Positions 1 to 5,349 of a DNA stretch of 5,349 nt are shown piece after piece. The DNA is from Rhodobacterales bacterium (lineage in GTDB: Bacteria; Pseudomonadota; Alphaproteobacteria; Rhodobacterales; Rhodobacteraceae). The notes below the pieces were generated by a model. The model saw only the letters and a program-made list of their open reading frames with translations, was not told the origin of the DNA and made no database searches. The stretch spans positions 1-5,349 of the forward strand of contig JAACVA010000158.1 of the NCBI GenBank assembly GCA_009992615.1, given 5' to 3'. The translations under genes and the position numbers were made by a program. The first letter of the stretch is position 1. Every line of letters begins with the position of its first letter.

Positions 1-218
1 CCGGCACGCGGCGTCTGCCCCCGACCGAACGGCGGGCGATCGACATTCTCGAAGCCAAGGACCACTGGACCAAGCCCGAGATTCGCAAGGCTTACAAGGC
101 CCTGATAAAGGTTCTGCACCCCGATATGAACGGCGGCGACCGCGGCCATGAGGAACAGCTGCAAGAGGTGGTCTGGGCCTGGGACCAGATCAAGGACAGC
201 CGCAATTTTACCGGCTGA
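1..218 (+). CDS. J-domain (DnaJ-like) protein, 3' end only
   Basis: Partial gene: the last 71 codons are visible, in the frame of codons starting at base 3, ending at TGA 216-218. The reading contains a J domain: helix II (KPEIRKAYKALIKVL), the diagnostic HPD tripeptide at visible residues 39-41 (bases 117-125), then a helix III region (EEQLQEVVWAWDQIKDS). The HPD loop is what stimulates the ATPase of Hsp70/DnaK in this family. The J domain sits at the extreme C terminus, so this is not a canonical DnaJ with N-terminal J domain, Gly/Phe region and zinc fingers. From memory, Rhodobacteraceae carry a roughly 200-residue protein of this kind near cobS, with a cysteine-containing N-terminal part; that part lies outside the window. 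It points the same way as cobS, but 527 bases separate them, so co-transcription is doubtful. Client or specific role is unknown. The family call is secure. Confidence 0.9.
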   Translation, partial: GTRRLPPTERRAIDILEAKDHWTKPEIRKAYKALIKVLHPDMNGGDRGHEEQLQEVVWAWDQIKDSRNFTG

Positions 219-637
219 GCGGCGCGCGGCGGATCGTCGAAAAGCAGGCCCAGCGACACCGGATCGGGCAGGTCCTTGGCAATCCGCCACAGTTGCAGGA
301 CGCAGCCTGCCTTGCCGTGCGATCCACATGCAACGCGCAGTCAGTATCGCAATGGACGACGTTGATTCGCAGCGCACCATCCTGACTGCTTATTTCGGCC
401 AGATAGGCGGGGACAAAGGCCACCGGCAGGCGCGGGTCACCACCGGACCAGACCCAGCGTCGCCGCCATCACGGCACCACCAAGGACGCCGGGCCAAGAA
501 AACCGCCTCTGGGGTTGGACCGTGACCGGGCATTTCCTCGGCCAGATCCAGATTTTCGCCGCGCAACCTGCGGGCGCGCAGTCGGCCAGTGGCGTTGCTG
601 CGTCGTGCTTCAACCAAACCTGCGCCGGTCTGGCCAT
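208..637 (-). pseudogene. Possible decayed gene for a small membrane-anchored or secreted protein
   Basis: No intact gene fits bases 219-745, but the minus strand reads like one protein broken by frameshifts. From about 637 to 437 one frame has a possible start (MARPAQVWLKHDA) and a hydrophobic stretch (VLGGAVMAATLGLV) behind basic residues (QRRF), then a stop at 439-437. A second frame, open from 468, continues plausibly with GGDPRLPVAFVPAYLAEIS and later INVVHCDTDCALHVD. From about 304 to 212 the first frame again looks protein-like (LQLWRIAKDLPDPVSLGLLF) with many G/C third positions. The second frame has a TAA at 210-208, overlapping the end of the J-protein gene. Joined, these would give a short N-terminal cytoplasmic part, one membrane anchor or signal, and an exported domain with two cysteines. 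I do not recognise the family. Sequencing errors could give the same picture, and so could chance reading in GC-rich DNA. The outer limits are approximate. Confidence 0.35.
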
Positions 638-745
638 ATCCTTGCGCGGTTATCCTTGGCATCCCCTTGCATCAAGCAGGGATATGTTGCACCACCTGCG
701 GGTTGACTTGGCCCTTGCACGAGGGCGGCGGAGAGGACGAAAACC
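219..745. other. 527-base gap with no intact gene
   Basis: The gap lies between the J-protein stop and the cobS start. Apart from the frameshifted minus-strand remnant described separately, I see no intact coding frame with a good start, no tRNA, and no strong terminator hairpin with a T-run after the J-protein gene. The last 108 bases (638-745) should hold the cobS promoter. TTGGCA at 656-661 and GATATG at 681-686 are loose -35/-10 matches with 19-base spacing, and TTGACT at 703-708 is a good -35 without a fitting -10, so no promoter call is made. Confidence 0.6.
731..736 (+). promoter_or_regulatory. Ribosome binding site of cobS
   Basis: The purine-rich GAGAGG lies nine bases before the ATG at 746 and supports that start. 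An in-frame ATG at 758 (the fifth codon) is preceded only by a weaker GGACGG, so the upstream ATG is preferred, but the second cannot be excluded. Confidence 0.55.
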
Positions 746-1732
746 ATGGCGGACGGTATGATCGACATTAACGCGAAACCCACCGAAGACATCTCGCTGC
801 GCGAAGTGTTCGGGATCGACAGTGACATGCATGTCAAGGGTTTTGCCAACCGCACCGATCGCGTGCCCGATGTCGATTCGACCTACAAGTTCGATCAGGA
901 CACCACGCTGGCAATCCTTGCCGGATTTTCCCACAACCGCCGGGTAATGATCCAAGGCTATCATGGAACGGGCAAATCGACGCATATCGAACAGGTGGCC
1001 AGCAGGTTGAACTGGCCCTGTGTGCGGGTGAACCTCGATTCCCACATCAGCCGGATTGACCTGATCGGCAAGGACGCAATCAAACTCAAGGGCGGCGTTC
1101 AGGTAACCGAGTTTCAGGAAGGCATCCTGCCCTGGGCGCTGCGCAACCCGACCGCGATCGTATTCGACGAATACGATGCTGGCCGGGCCGACGTGATGTT
1201 CGTGATCCAGCGTGTGCTTGAGACCGACGGAAAACTCACACTGCTTGACCAGAACGAGGTGATCACGCCGCACCCGTATTTCCGCCTGTTCGCCACGGCC
1301 AACACCGTGGGTCTGGGCGACACAACAGGGCTGTACCACGGCACCCAGCAGATCAACCAGGGCCAGATGGACCGCTGGAGCCTTGTGGCGACCCTGAACT
1401 ATCTGTCCCACGATGCCGAAGTGGCGATCGTGCTGTCCAAGGTGCCGGCCTATAACACCGAAAGCGGTCGCAAGATCGTGAGCCAGATGGTGACCGTCGC
1501 CGATCTGACGCGCACCGCCTTCATGAATGGCGATCTGTCCACGGTGATGTCGCCCCGCACTGTAATTGCCTGGGGGCAGAACGCGCAGATTTTCCGCGAT
1601 GTAGGCTATGCCTTCCGCCTGACCTTCCTGAACAAATGTGACGAGCTGGAACGGGAAACCGTGGCCGAATTCTATCAGCGCTGTTTCGATGAAGAACTGC
1701 CCGAAAGCGCCGCCAGCGTTGCCCTGCGCTGA
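746..1732 (+). CDS. cobS: Aerobic cobaltochelatase subunit CobS (AAA+ ATPase)
   Basis: The protein has 328 residues, a normal length for CobS. CobS and CobT form the AAA+ motor that, with the large subunit CobN, inserts Co2+ into hydrogenobyrinic acid a,c-diamide at the cost of ATP, in the cytoplasm, in the aerobic route to adenosylcobalamin. The N-terminal part (residues about 15-60: REVFGID, then FDQDTTLAILAGF) is typical of CobS. The ATPase core shows Walker A GYHGTGKST at 71-79, Walker B IVFDEYD at 138-144, a sensor-1-like ATAN at 183-186, MDRW at 208-211 and a sensor-2-like SPRT at 269-272. All key residues are present, so it should be active. MoxR-type ATPases are the nearest alternative, but the match to CobS is full-length. 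The gene ends 22 bases before a RidA-family gene, probably in one transcript. Its usual partner cobT is not next to it, and no cobalamin riboswitch is visible upstream. Confidence 0.96.
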   Translation: MADGMIDINAKPTEDISLREVFGIDSDMHVKGFANRTDRVPDVDSTYKFDQDTTLAILAGFSHNRRVMIQGYHGTGKSTHIEQVASRLNWPCVRVNLDSHISRIDLIGKDAIKLKGGVQVTEFQEGILPWALRNPTAIVFDEYDAGRADVMFVIQRVLETDGKLTLLDQNEVITPHPYFRLFATANTVGLGDTTGLYHGTQQINQGQMDRWSLVATLNYLSHDAEVAIVLSKVPAYNTESGRKIVSQMVTVADLTRTAFMNGDLSTVMSPRTVIAWGQNAQIFRDVGYAFRLTFLNKCDELERETVAEFYQRCFDEELPESAASVALR

Positions 1733-1754
1733 TCCCACCCCGAGGAACACCACC

Positions 1755-2099
1755 ATGACCATTGCACGTCACCACACCAACCCCAGGATGAGCCAGCTTG
1801 TCATCCACAACGGTACGGCCTACCTTGCCGGTCAGGTGGGCGAAGGCGCCACCGTCGCCGAGCAGACCCGCGCCTGTATCGCCAAGGTTGAAAGCCTGTT
1901 GGCCGAGGCCGGTTCATCGCCGGAACGGATGTTGCAGGCCATCATTTGGCTGGCAGACATGGCCGATTTCGCCGAGATGAACAGCATTTGGGATGCCTGG
2001 GTTCCGGCGGGACAGGCCCCGGTGCGCGCCTGCGGCGAGGCCCGCCTGGCCCATCCCGACCTGAAGGTCGAGCTGATCATCACCGCCGCCTGCGACTGA
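1755..2099 (+). CDS. RidA/YjgF/YER057c/UK114-family protein
   Basis: This is a 114-residue protein of the usual Rid-family size. The start at ATG 1755 is chosen because GAGGA at 1742-1746 lies eight bases before it and because the family fold begins right there (HHTNPRMSQLVIHNG, then YLAGQV). An in-frame ATG further upstream would overlap cobS and is unlikely. The founding RidA members hydrolyse reactive enamine/imine intermediates such as 2-aminoacrylate made by PLP enzymes, as trimers in the cytosol. The active-site arginine appears conserved as R91 in PVRACGEARL, and the glutamate in KVEL (E106) fits the second conserved position. The sequence looks like the subgroup close to YjgF-like group 2 (RHHTN start, WDAWVPAG motif) rather than true RidA, so the substrate is uncertain and no symbol is given. 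It lies 22 bases after cobS, suggesting co-transcription; a functional tie to cobalamin synthesis is only inferred from position. Confidence 0.9.
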   Translation: MTIARHHTNPRMSQLVIHNGTAYLAGQVGEGATVAEQTRACIAKVESLLAEAGSSPERMLQAIIWLADMADFAEMNSIWDAWVPAGQAPVRACGEARLAHPDLKVELIITAACD

Positions 2100-2130
2100 T
2101 CCTGCCCGAGACACGATAAATTCAGACAAA

Positions 2131-2169
2131 CCGGCGGAAACGTTTCAGTGCCCGCCGGGCAGTGCCCGG
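2131..2169. terminator. Probable bidirectional terminator region between convergent genes
   Basis: Two mutually exclusive GC-rich hairpins lie between ridA and the opposing asmA gene. CCGGGC 2155-2160 pairs perfectly with GCCCGG 2164-2169 around an AGT loop. CCGGCGG 2131-2137 pairs with CCGCCGG 2152-2158 around a 14-base loop. Neither has a proper U-run on the + strand. Read on the minus strand, the second is followed by TTTGTCTGAATTT, a weak U-rich tail that would suit asmA. The position between two gene ends is the main support. Confidence 0.45.
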
Positions 2170-2178
2170 ATTGATTCC

Positions 2179-2192
2179 CACGAACGCTCGTG
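2179..2192. repeat. Small inverted repeat touching the asmA stop codon
   Basis: CACGA 2179-2183 and TCGTG 2188-2192 form a five-base-pair stem with a four-base loop (ACGC), directly abutting the asmA stop codon, which occupies 2193-2195 on the + strand. It could help protect the 3' end of the asmA transcript or be a chance palindrome; it has no T-run of its own. Confidence 0.3.
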
Positions 2193-4127
2193 TCAGTTTC
2201 CGCCGAGCAGATTCAGAATTCCCTTTTTCACCTCGTCTTCCAGACGCTGTTTGAGGGCCTGCTCCGCCGCTGGGCCATCGGGAATGGAACCCCCCAGTTC
2301 CTGCTCCAGCTTTTCAAGTGCCGCCGCTTTGGCCCGGTTTTCCAGCTTTGCGCGTTCCTCGTCCAGCCGTTCGCGGGCGAGGCTTTCCAGATCCAGCCGG
2401 AACCGCGGCGCGGCCCAGGTGCCGGTGATCAGGATCGGCACCTTTATTCCCGTCTCGCCCAGCAGTCGTGGCACGAGACGATAATTCAGCGTCTGCGCCC
2501 CCAGCCCCACGGTGCCCGCCCCGCCGGCCGCAATCAGTGGCGCCAGCAGCGTCAGGTCATCGTTGCGCAGAACTCCCTGATCGACGCTGAAGGATGCGCT
2601 GATCTTGTCGAAAATCGTCTTGCTGCCCGCGCCGATGAAATTCGGATCGAGCGTGCGCAGCATCCCCACCAGATCAAAGCCCAGCAATTCACCCGCGCCG
2701 GTCGAAAATGCCCCCTCGCCCGAAAGTGAGTTGATCAGCGTATTCATGTCGTTGCCGACGCCCAGAAGGTTCAACGACAGGTTGCCCGTCGCCACAAGCC
2801 GGTCATATCCCAGCACTTCAGCGAACAGCTTCGATATGGCCAGCGCCGAGCCGTTCAGCACGATCCGCGTCGACAGACCGCCCCGGCTGTTCACCACGAC
2901 CGACCCGTCGATGGTGCCGCCATATGCTTCGAGCCGACGAATTTCCGTTACGGCCCTGCCCCTTTCCAACGTGGTGTACAGGCTGGTCGCACCCAAAGTG
3001 GTTTTGCCGATCTTCACAGATGCGGCGGCCAGCGCCACCTGGGCGTCCAGCGTCTGCATGGCGCTGACATCAATGGGTGCCGTGCTCCATCCCGTGGCGG
3101 CGCTGCCGCTGCCCGATTGCGTGCTGGACAGGCCCGACAGGTCCAATGCACCCGCCGACAGCTTGACGTTGACGCCGGGCCGCTCACCGCCCAGCGTAAG
3201 ATCCGCCGCACCGCTCAATGTGTTGCCGTCCAGCGTCAGGGTGGCATCGCGCAGACTCAGCGCCGCGTCTGTAAAGGTGGCATCACCGACCACCGCCACC
3301 CCGTCGCGCCCCAAACCCCGCGGCAGCGCAACAGGCCTCTGGCCCAGCGCCCCCATCACGTCGGACAGGTTGCCCAGATCGGCGCTGAGCCGACCTGCCG
3401 CCGCCGGGGGCGACATCCCGCCACGTCCGGCAAAGGCCACCTTGGCCGAGCCGATTGTCATATCCATCGTCACCGGCACCGCGCCGCGCTGCATAAAGGC
3501 GGCCAAACCTTCGATCCGGCCTTTGGCGCGCAGTGCTTTACCATTGACCAAGGCACTGATGTCAAATGTTGTTTCGCCCTGCATGGAGGGGATACCCAGC
3601 GTCACGTCCAGCGCGCCCAGCCGGCGATCGGCGCCGCTGCGCCGGTCGATCAGCCGCAAACTGCCGCGCCTGACCTCGGCCTTGTCGATGGTCAATGAGG
3701 GCAGACCACCCCCGACCGCATCGCCGGAGCGCGCTGCGCCGCCAGTTCCGAAATCCCAGTTGCCACGCCCATCGGGGCCGATTTCAAGCAATATCTCAGG
3801 TGCAATGGCGCTGATCCCGGTCACCCGAATATCGCCCCCGAACAGCGCCATCAGATCGACCGACACCGACAACCCCTCTGCGCGCAGCATCGGCCCTGCA
3901 TCCGACCAGGGCGCATTTGCGATCTCGACGACGCCGGTTGTCACCCCGAGGCTGGGCCACAACATGGGCCGCACATCGCCACTGACATTCAGGGCGCGCC
4001 CGGTCTGCTGTTGAAACCGGTCCTCAACCAGGTTGGCGATCCGGTCAGCGGGCAGGAACAGCAAGGTGAGGATCGCAACCGCGCCCAGCAGAACCAGCCC
4101 CATCACGATCCGAATGATCCACCGCAT
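2193..4127 (-). CDS. AsmA-family envelope protein
   Basis: The protein has 644 residues, a normal length for AsmA proteins. Residues about 5-25 (IRIVMGLVLLGAVAILTLLF) form one membrane anchor, leaving the rest in the periplasm. The AsmA N-terminal domain follows: ALNVSGDVRPMLWPSLGV at about 45-62, VEIANAPW near 67-74, a DLMALFGGDIRV block near 91-102, and DGRGNWDF near 119-126. The middle is a long series of beta-rich repeats. The C-terminal AsmA-like part includes ITGTWAAPRFRLDL, then a charged, probably helical tail from about 580 to the end (LARERLDEERAKLENRAKAA). AsmA relatives (YhdP, TamB) form beta-groove proteins linked to phospholipid transport and outer-membrane homeostasis; the specific role of this one is inferred. 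An upstream in-frame GTG at 4139 is rejected because GGAGG sits ideally before the ATG at 4127. The gene is convergent with ridA and divergent from rimO, and appears monocistronic. Confidence 0.92.
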   Translation of the reverse strand: MRWIIRIVMGLVLLGAVAILTLLFLPADRIANLVEDRFQQQTGRALNVSGDVRPMLWPSLGVTTGVVEIANAPWSDAGPMLRAEGLSVSVDLMALFGGDIRVTGISAIAPEILLEIGPDGRGNWDFGTGGAARSGDAVGGGLPSLTIDKAEVRRGSLRLIDRRSGADRRLGALDVTLGIPSMQGETTFDISALVNGKALRAKGRIEGLAAFMQRGAVPVTMDMTIGSAKVAFAGRGGMSPPAAAGRLSADLGNLSDVMGALGQRPVALPRGLGRDGVAVVGDATFTDAALSLRDATLTLDGNTLSGAADLTLGGERPGVNVKLSAGALDLSGLSSTQSGSGSAATGWSTAPIDVSAMQTLDAQVALAAASVKIGKTTLGATSLYTTLERGRAVTEIRRLEAYGGTIDGSVVVNSRGGLSTRIVLNGSALAISKLFAEVLGYDRLVATGNLSLNLLGVGNDMNTLINSLSGEGAFSTGAGELLGFDLVGMLRTLDPNFIGAGSKTIFDKISASFSVDQGVLRNDDLTLLAPLIAAGGAGTVGLGAQTLNYRLVPRLLGETGIKVPILITGTWAAPRFRLDLESLARERLDEERAKLENRAKAAALEKLEQELGGSIPDGPAAEQALKQRLEDEVKKGILNLLGGN

Positions 4128-4132
4128 ACCTG

Positions 4133-4137
4133 CCTCC
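4133..4137 (-). promoter_or_regulatory. Ribosome binding site of asmA, fixes the start
   Basis: On the minus strand a perfect GGAGG lies five bases before the ATG at 4127. The competing in-frame GTG at 4139-4137 overlaps the GGAGG by one base, so that start would leave this site inside the coding region. The site therefore decides for the ATG, which gives the protein start MRWIIRIVMG. Confidence 0.75.
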
Positions 4138-4154
4138 ACCGCTTTGCCTTGCGA

Positions 4155-4183
4155 ATCCTAGGCGATGGTTTGCCATGGCGCAA
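4155..4183 (-). promoter_or_regulatory. Candidate sigma-70 type promoter for asmA
   Basis: Read on the minus strand, TTGCGC (4183-4178) and TAGGAT (4160-4155) are separated by exactly 17 bases. The -35 keeps the TTG core and the -10 matches four of six consensus positions, including the first TA and final AT. Transcription would begin near 4148, giving a leader of about 20 bases that contains the GGAGG. It is plausible by spacing and place but rests on partial matches. Confidence 0.4.
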
Positions 4184-4256
4184 CGGTGCGGCGCGGCGCG
4201 CTGCCTGTGGCTCTGTCGGATGCCTGTTTGCAGGGCGGCACCCGTGGCAGGGCGCG

Positions 4257-4291
4257 ACGCCTCCGGCGGGAGTATTTGGACAAAGAAGAAA
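4257..4291 (+). repeat. Intergenic hairpin element CTCCGGCGGGAG followed by an A-rich tail
   Basis: CTCC 4261-4264 and GGAG 4269-4272 pair around a GGCG loop, followed by TATTTGGACAAAGAAGAAA at 4273-4291. From memory, very similar strings (GCCTCCGGCGGGAGTATTT, then an AAGAAGAA stretch) occur many times between genes in Rhodobacteraceae genomes. This copy lies in the 212-base spacer between the divergent asmA and rimO genes, so it does not follow a + strand gene that it could terminate. Only one copy is in the window, so its repeat nature cannot be shown here. Its role is unknown to me; it might shape the rimO leader. Confidence 0.45.
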
Positions 4292-4339
4292 CACAACTGG
4301 GGCGTTTTCATTGCAACGGGCGGGGTGTATGAGGCGCGT

Positions 4340-5349
4340 ATGTCGCAAAATCCGCCAGATCTTCGCCCCGATATTGCCCCCCGTCCACGGCTGGGCGACA
4401 GCCGACGACCGGGTCAGCCGACGATCGGCATGGTGTCGCTGGGTTGTCCCAAGGCGCTGGTGGATTCTGAACGCATTCTGACCCGGCTGCGCGCAGAAGG
4501 ATACGGGATTTCGCCCGATTACACCGGGGCCGACGCGGTGATCGTCAACACCTGCGGATTCCTCGATTCCGCCAAGGCCGAAAGCCTTGAGGCGATCGGC
4601 GAAGCGTTGTCGGAAAACGGCCGGGTCATCGTCACCGGCTGTCTTGGGGCCGAACCCGAGTACATCACCGGTGCCCACCCCAAGGTTCTGGCCGTCACCG
4701 GACCGCAGCAGTATGAACAGGTGCTGGATGCCGTCCACAAAGCCGTGCCGCCCAGCCCCGACCCGTTCATTGATCTGTTGCCGGCCACGGGTGTGTCACT
4801 TACGCCGCGCCATTACAGCTATGTGAAGATTTCCGAAGGCTGCAACCACAAGTGCAAGTTCTGCATCATCCCCGACATGCGCGGGCGGCTTGTGTCGCGC
4901 CCCGCCCATGCCGTGCTGCGCGAAGCGGAAAGGCTGGTTGCGGCGGGTGTCAAGGAGCTGTTGGTCATCAGTCAGGACACAAGCGCCTATGGTGTGGATA
5001 TCAAACACGCCGATGCCAACGGCCACCGCGCCCACATCACCGATCTGGCCCGCGATCTGGGGACGCTGGGTGCTTGGGTGCGGCTCCACTATGTCTATCC
5101 TTATCCGCATGTCCGCGACCTGATCCCGCTGATGGCGGACCCGGCCAGTGGCGTGCTGCCCTATCTCGACATTCCGTTCCAACATGCCCACCCTGACGTG
5201 TTGCGTCGCATGGCCCGGCCTGCCGCCGCCGCGCGCACCCTGGATGAAATCGCCGCCTGGCGGGGCATCTGCCCCGACATCACCCTGCGCTCGACCTTCA
5301 TCGTCGGATACCCAGGCGAGACCGAGGCCGAGTTTCAGACCCTGCTGGA
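4340..5349 (+). CDS. rimO: Ribosomal protein S12 methylthiotransferase RimO, 5' part
   Basis: The first 336 codons are visible and the gene runs off the right edge; RimO is usually about 440-470 residues, so the C-terminal TRAM domain is missing only because of the window. RimO is a cytoplasmic radical-SAM enzyme that adds a methylthio group to the beta carbon of a conserved aspartate of ribosomal protein S12. The N-terminal MTTase domain (MVSLGCPKALVDSE) has the three cluster cysteines C36, C72 and C101. The radical-SAM motif CxxxCxxC is C168, C172, C175 in SEGCNHKCKFC. Typical RimO blocks follow: MRGRLVSRP, SQDTSAYGVD, WVRLHYVYPYPH and YLDIPFQHA. These set it apart from the tRNA enzymes MiaB and MtaB. 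The start at ATG 4340 has GAGG at 4331-4334 five bases upstream; the ATG at 4329 is out of frame. About 27 residues precede the conserved core. The gene is divergent from asmA. Confidence 0.96.
   Translation, partial: MSQNPPDLRPDIAPRPRLGDSRRPGQPTIGMVSLGCPKALVDSERILTRLRAEGYGISPDYTGADAVIVNTCGFLDSAKAESLEAIGEALSENGRVIVTGCLGAEPEYITGAHPKVLAVTGPQQYEQVLDAVHKAVPPSPDPFIDLLPATGVSLTPRHYSYVKISEGCNHKCKFCIIPDMRGRLVSRPAHAVLREAERLVAAGVKELLVISQDTSAYGVDIKHADANGHRAHITDLARDLGTLGAWVRLHYVYPYPHVRDLIPLMADPASGVLPYLDIPFQHAHPDVLRRMARPAAAARTLDEIAAWRGICPDITLRSTFIVGYPGETEAEFQTLL

Noticed and set aside
585..595. GCCACTGG on the minus strand, resembling part of the conserved cobalamin riboswitch sequence
   Set aside because: It is on the wrong strand for cobS, the B12-box consensus does not follow, and a short match in this setting is expected by chance.
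1638..1754. An upstream in-frame ATG extending the Rid-family protein by 39 codons into cobS
   Set aside because: The extension overlaps the end of cobS, has no family similarity, and the ATG at 1755 has its own GAGGA and matches the usual family N terminus.
650..1762. A 370-codon minus-strand open frame opposite cobS
   Set aside because: It lies antisense to a confidently identified cobS and has no recognisable domains. Its histidine/glycine/valine-rich reading is the usual shadow of a high-GC gene.
2605..4014. A 469-codon + strand open frame inside asmA
   Set aside because: Its serine/proline/arginine-rich composition is typical of the antisense frame of a GC-rich gene. The asmA frame on the other strand has clear family motifs, a membrane anchor and a good ribosome binding site.
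4137..4139. GTG as an alternative asmA start
   Set aside because: It overlaps the GGAGG that is ideally placed for the ATG at 4127, and it has no comparable ribosome binding site of its own.
4197..4256. Imperfect inverted repeat, CGCGCTGCC 4197-4205 with GGCAG-GG-CGCG 4246-4256
   Set aside because: The arms need a two-base bulge and enclose a 40-base loop in very GC-rich DNA, so a chance match is the simpler explanation.
4276..4304. TTGGAC at 4276 as the -35 box of a rimO promoter
   Set aside because: At 16-18 bases downstream there is only G-rich sequence and no -10-like hexamer, and the TTGGAC belongs to the hairpin element described separately.

Overview
The window looks like ordinary chromosomal DNA from an alphaproteobacterium, most probably the Rhodobacteraceae (Roseobacter group). 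The base composition is high in G+C. CobS belongs to the aerobic cobalt-chelation route typical of these bacteria. The small J-domain protein at the left edge, ending in a DxxKDSRNF-type tail, is one I associate with this family. Genus cannot be decided from the sequence.

Layout from left to right: (1) the 3' end of a J-domain protein gene, + strand, 1-218; (2) 527 bases with no intact gene (219-745), whose minus strand carries fragments in different frames that read like the wreck of one small membrane-anchored protein gene; (3) cobS (746-1732, +), the AAA+ subunit of aerobic cobaltochelatase; (4) a RidA/YjgF-family gene (1755-2099, +) 22 bases behind cobS and probably co-transcribed; (5) a short convergent spacer with overlapping GC-rich inverted repeats, probably a terminator region; (6) a large AsmA-family gene on the minus strand (2193-4127), with a clear ribosome binding site and a plausible promoter; (7) a 212-base divergent spacer containing a CTCC-GGCG-GGAG hairpin followed by TATTTGGACAAAGAAGAAA, which resembles a recurrent intergenic sequence of Rhodobacteraceae; (8) the first 336 codons of rimO (+), running off the right edge.

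The genes do not form one pathway. CobS, with CobN and CobT, inserts cobalt into the corrin ring. RidA proteins clear reactive enamine/imine intermediates. AsmA-family proteins act at the cell envelope. RimO modifies ribosomal protein S12. cobT does not follow cobS directly here: ridA and then the opposing asmA gene occupy that place. I see no phage, transposon, CRISPR, toxin-antitoxin or defence genes, no tRNA or rRNA, and no convincing undescribed system. The points most worth a second look are the decayed minus-strand gene, the intergenic hairpin element, and the cobS-ridA pairing without cobT.
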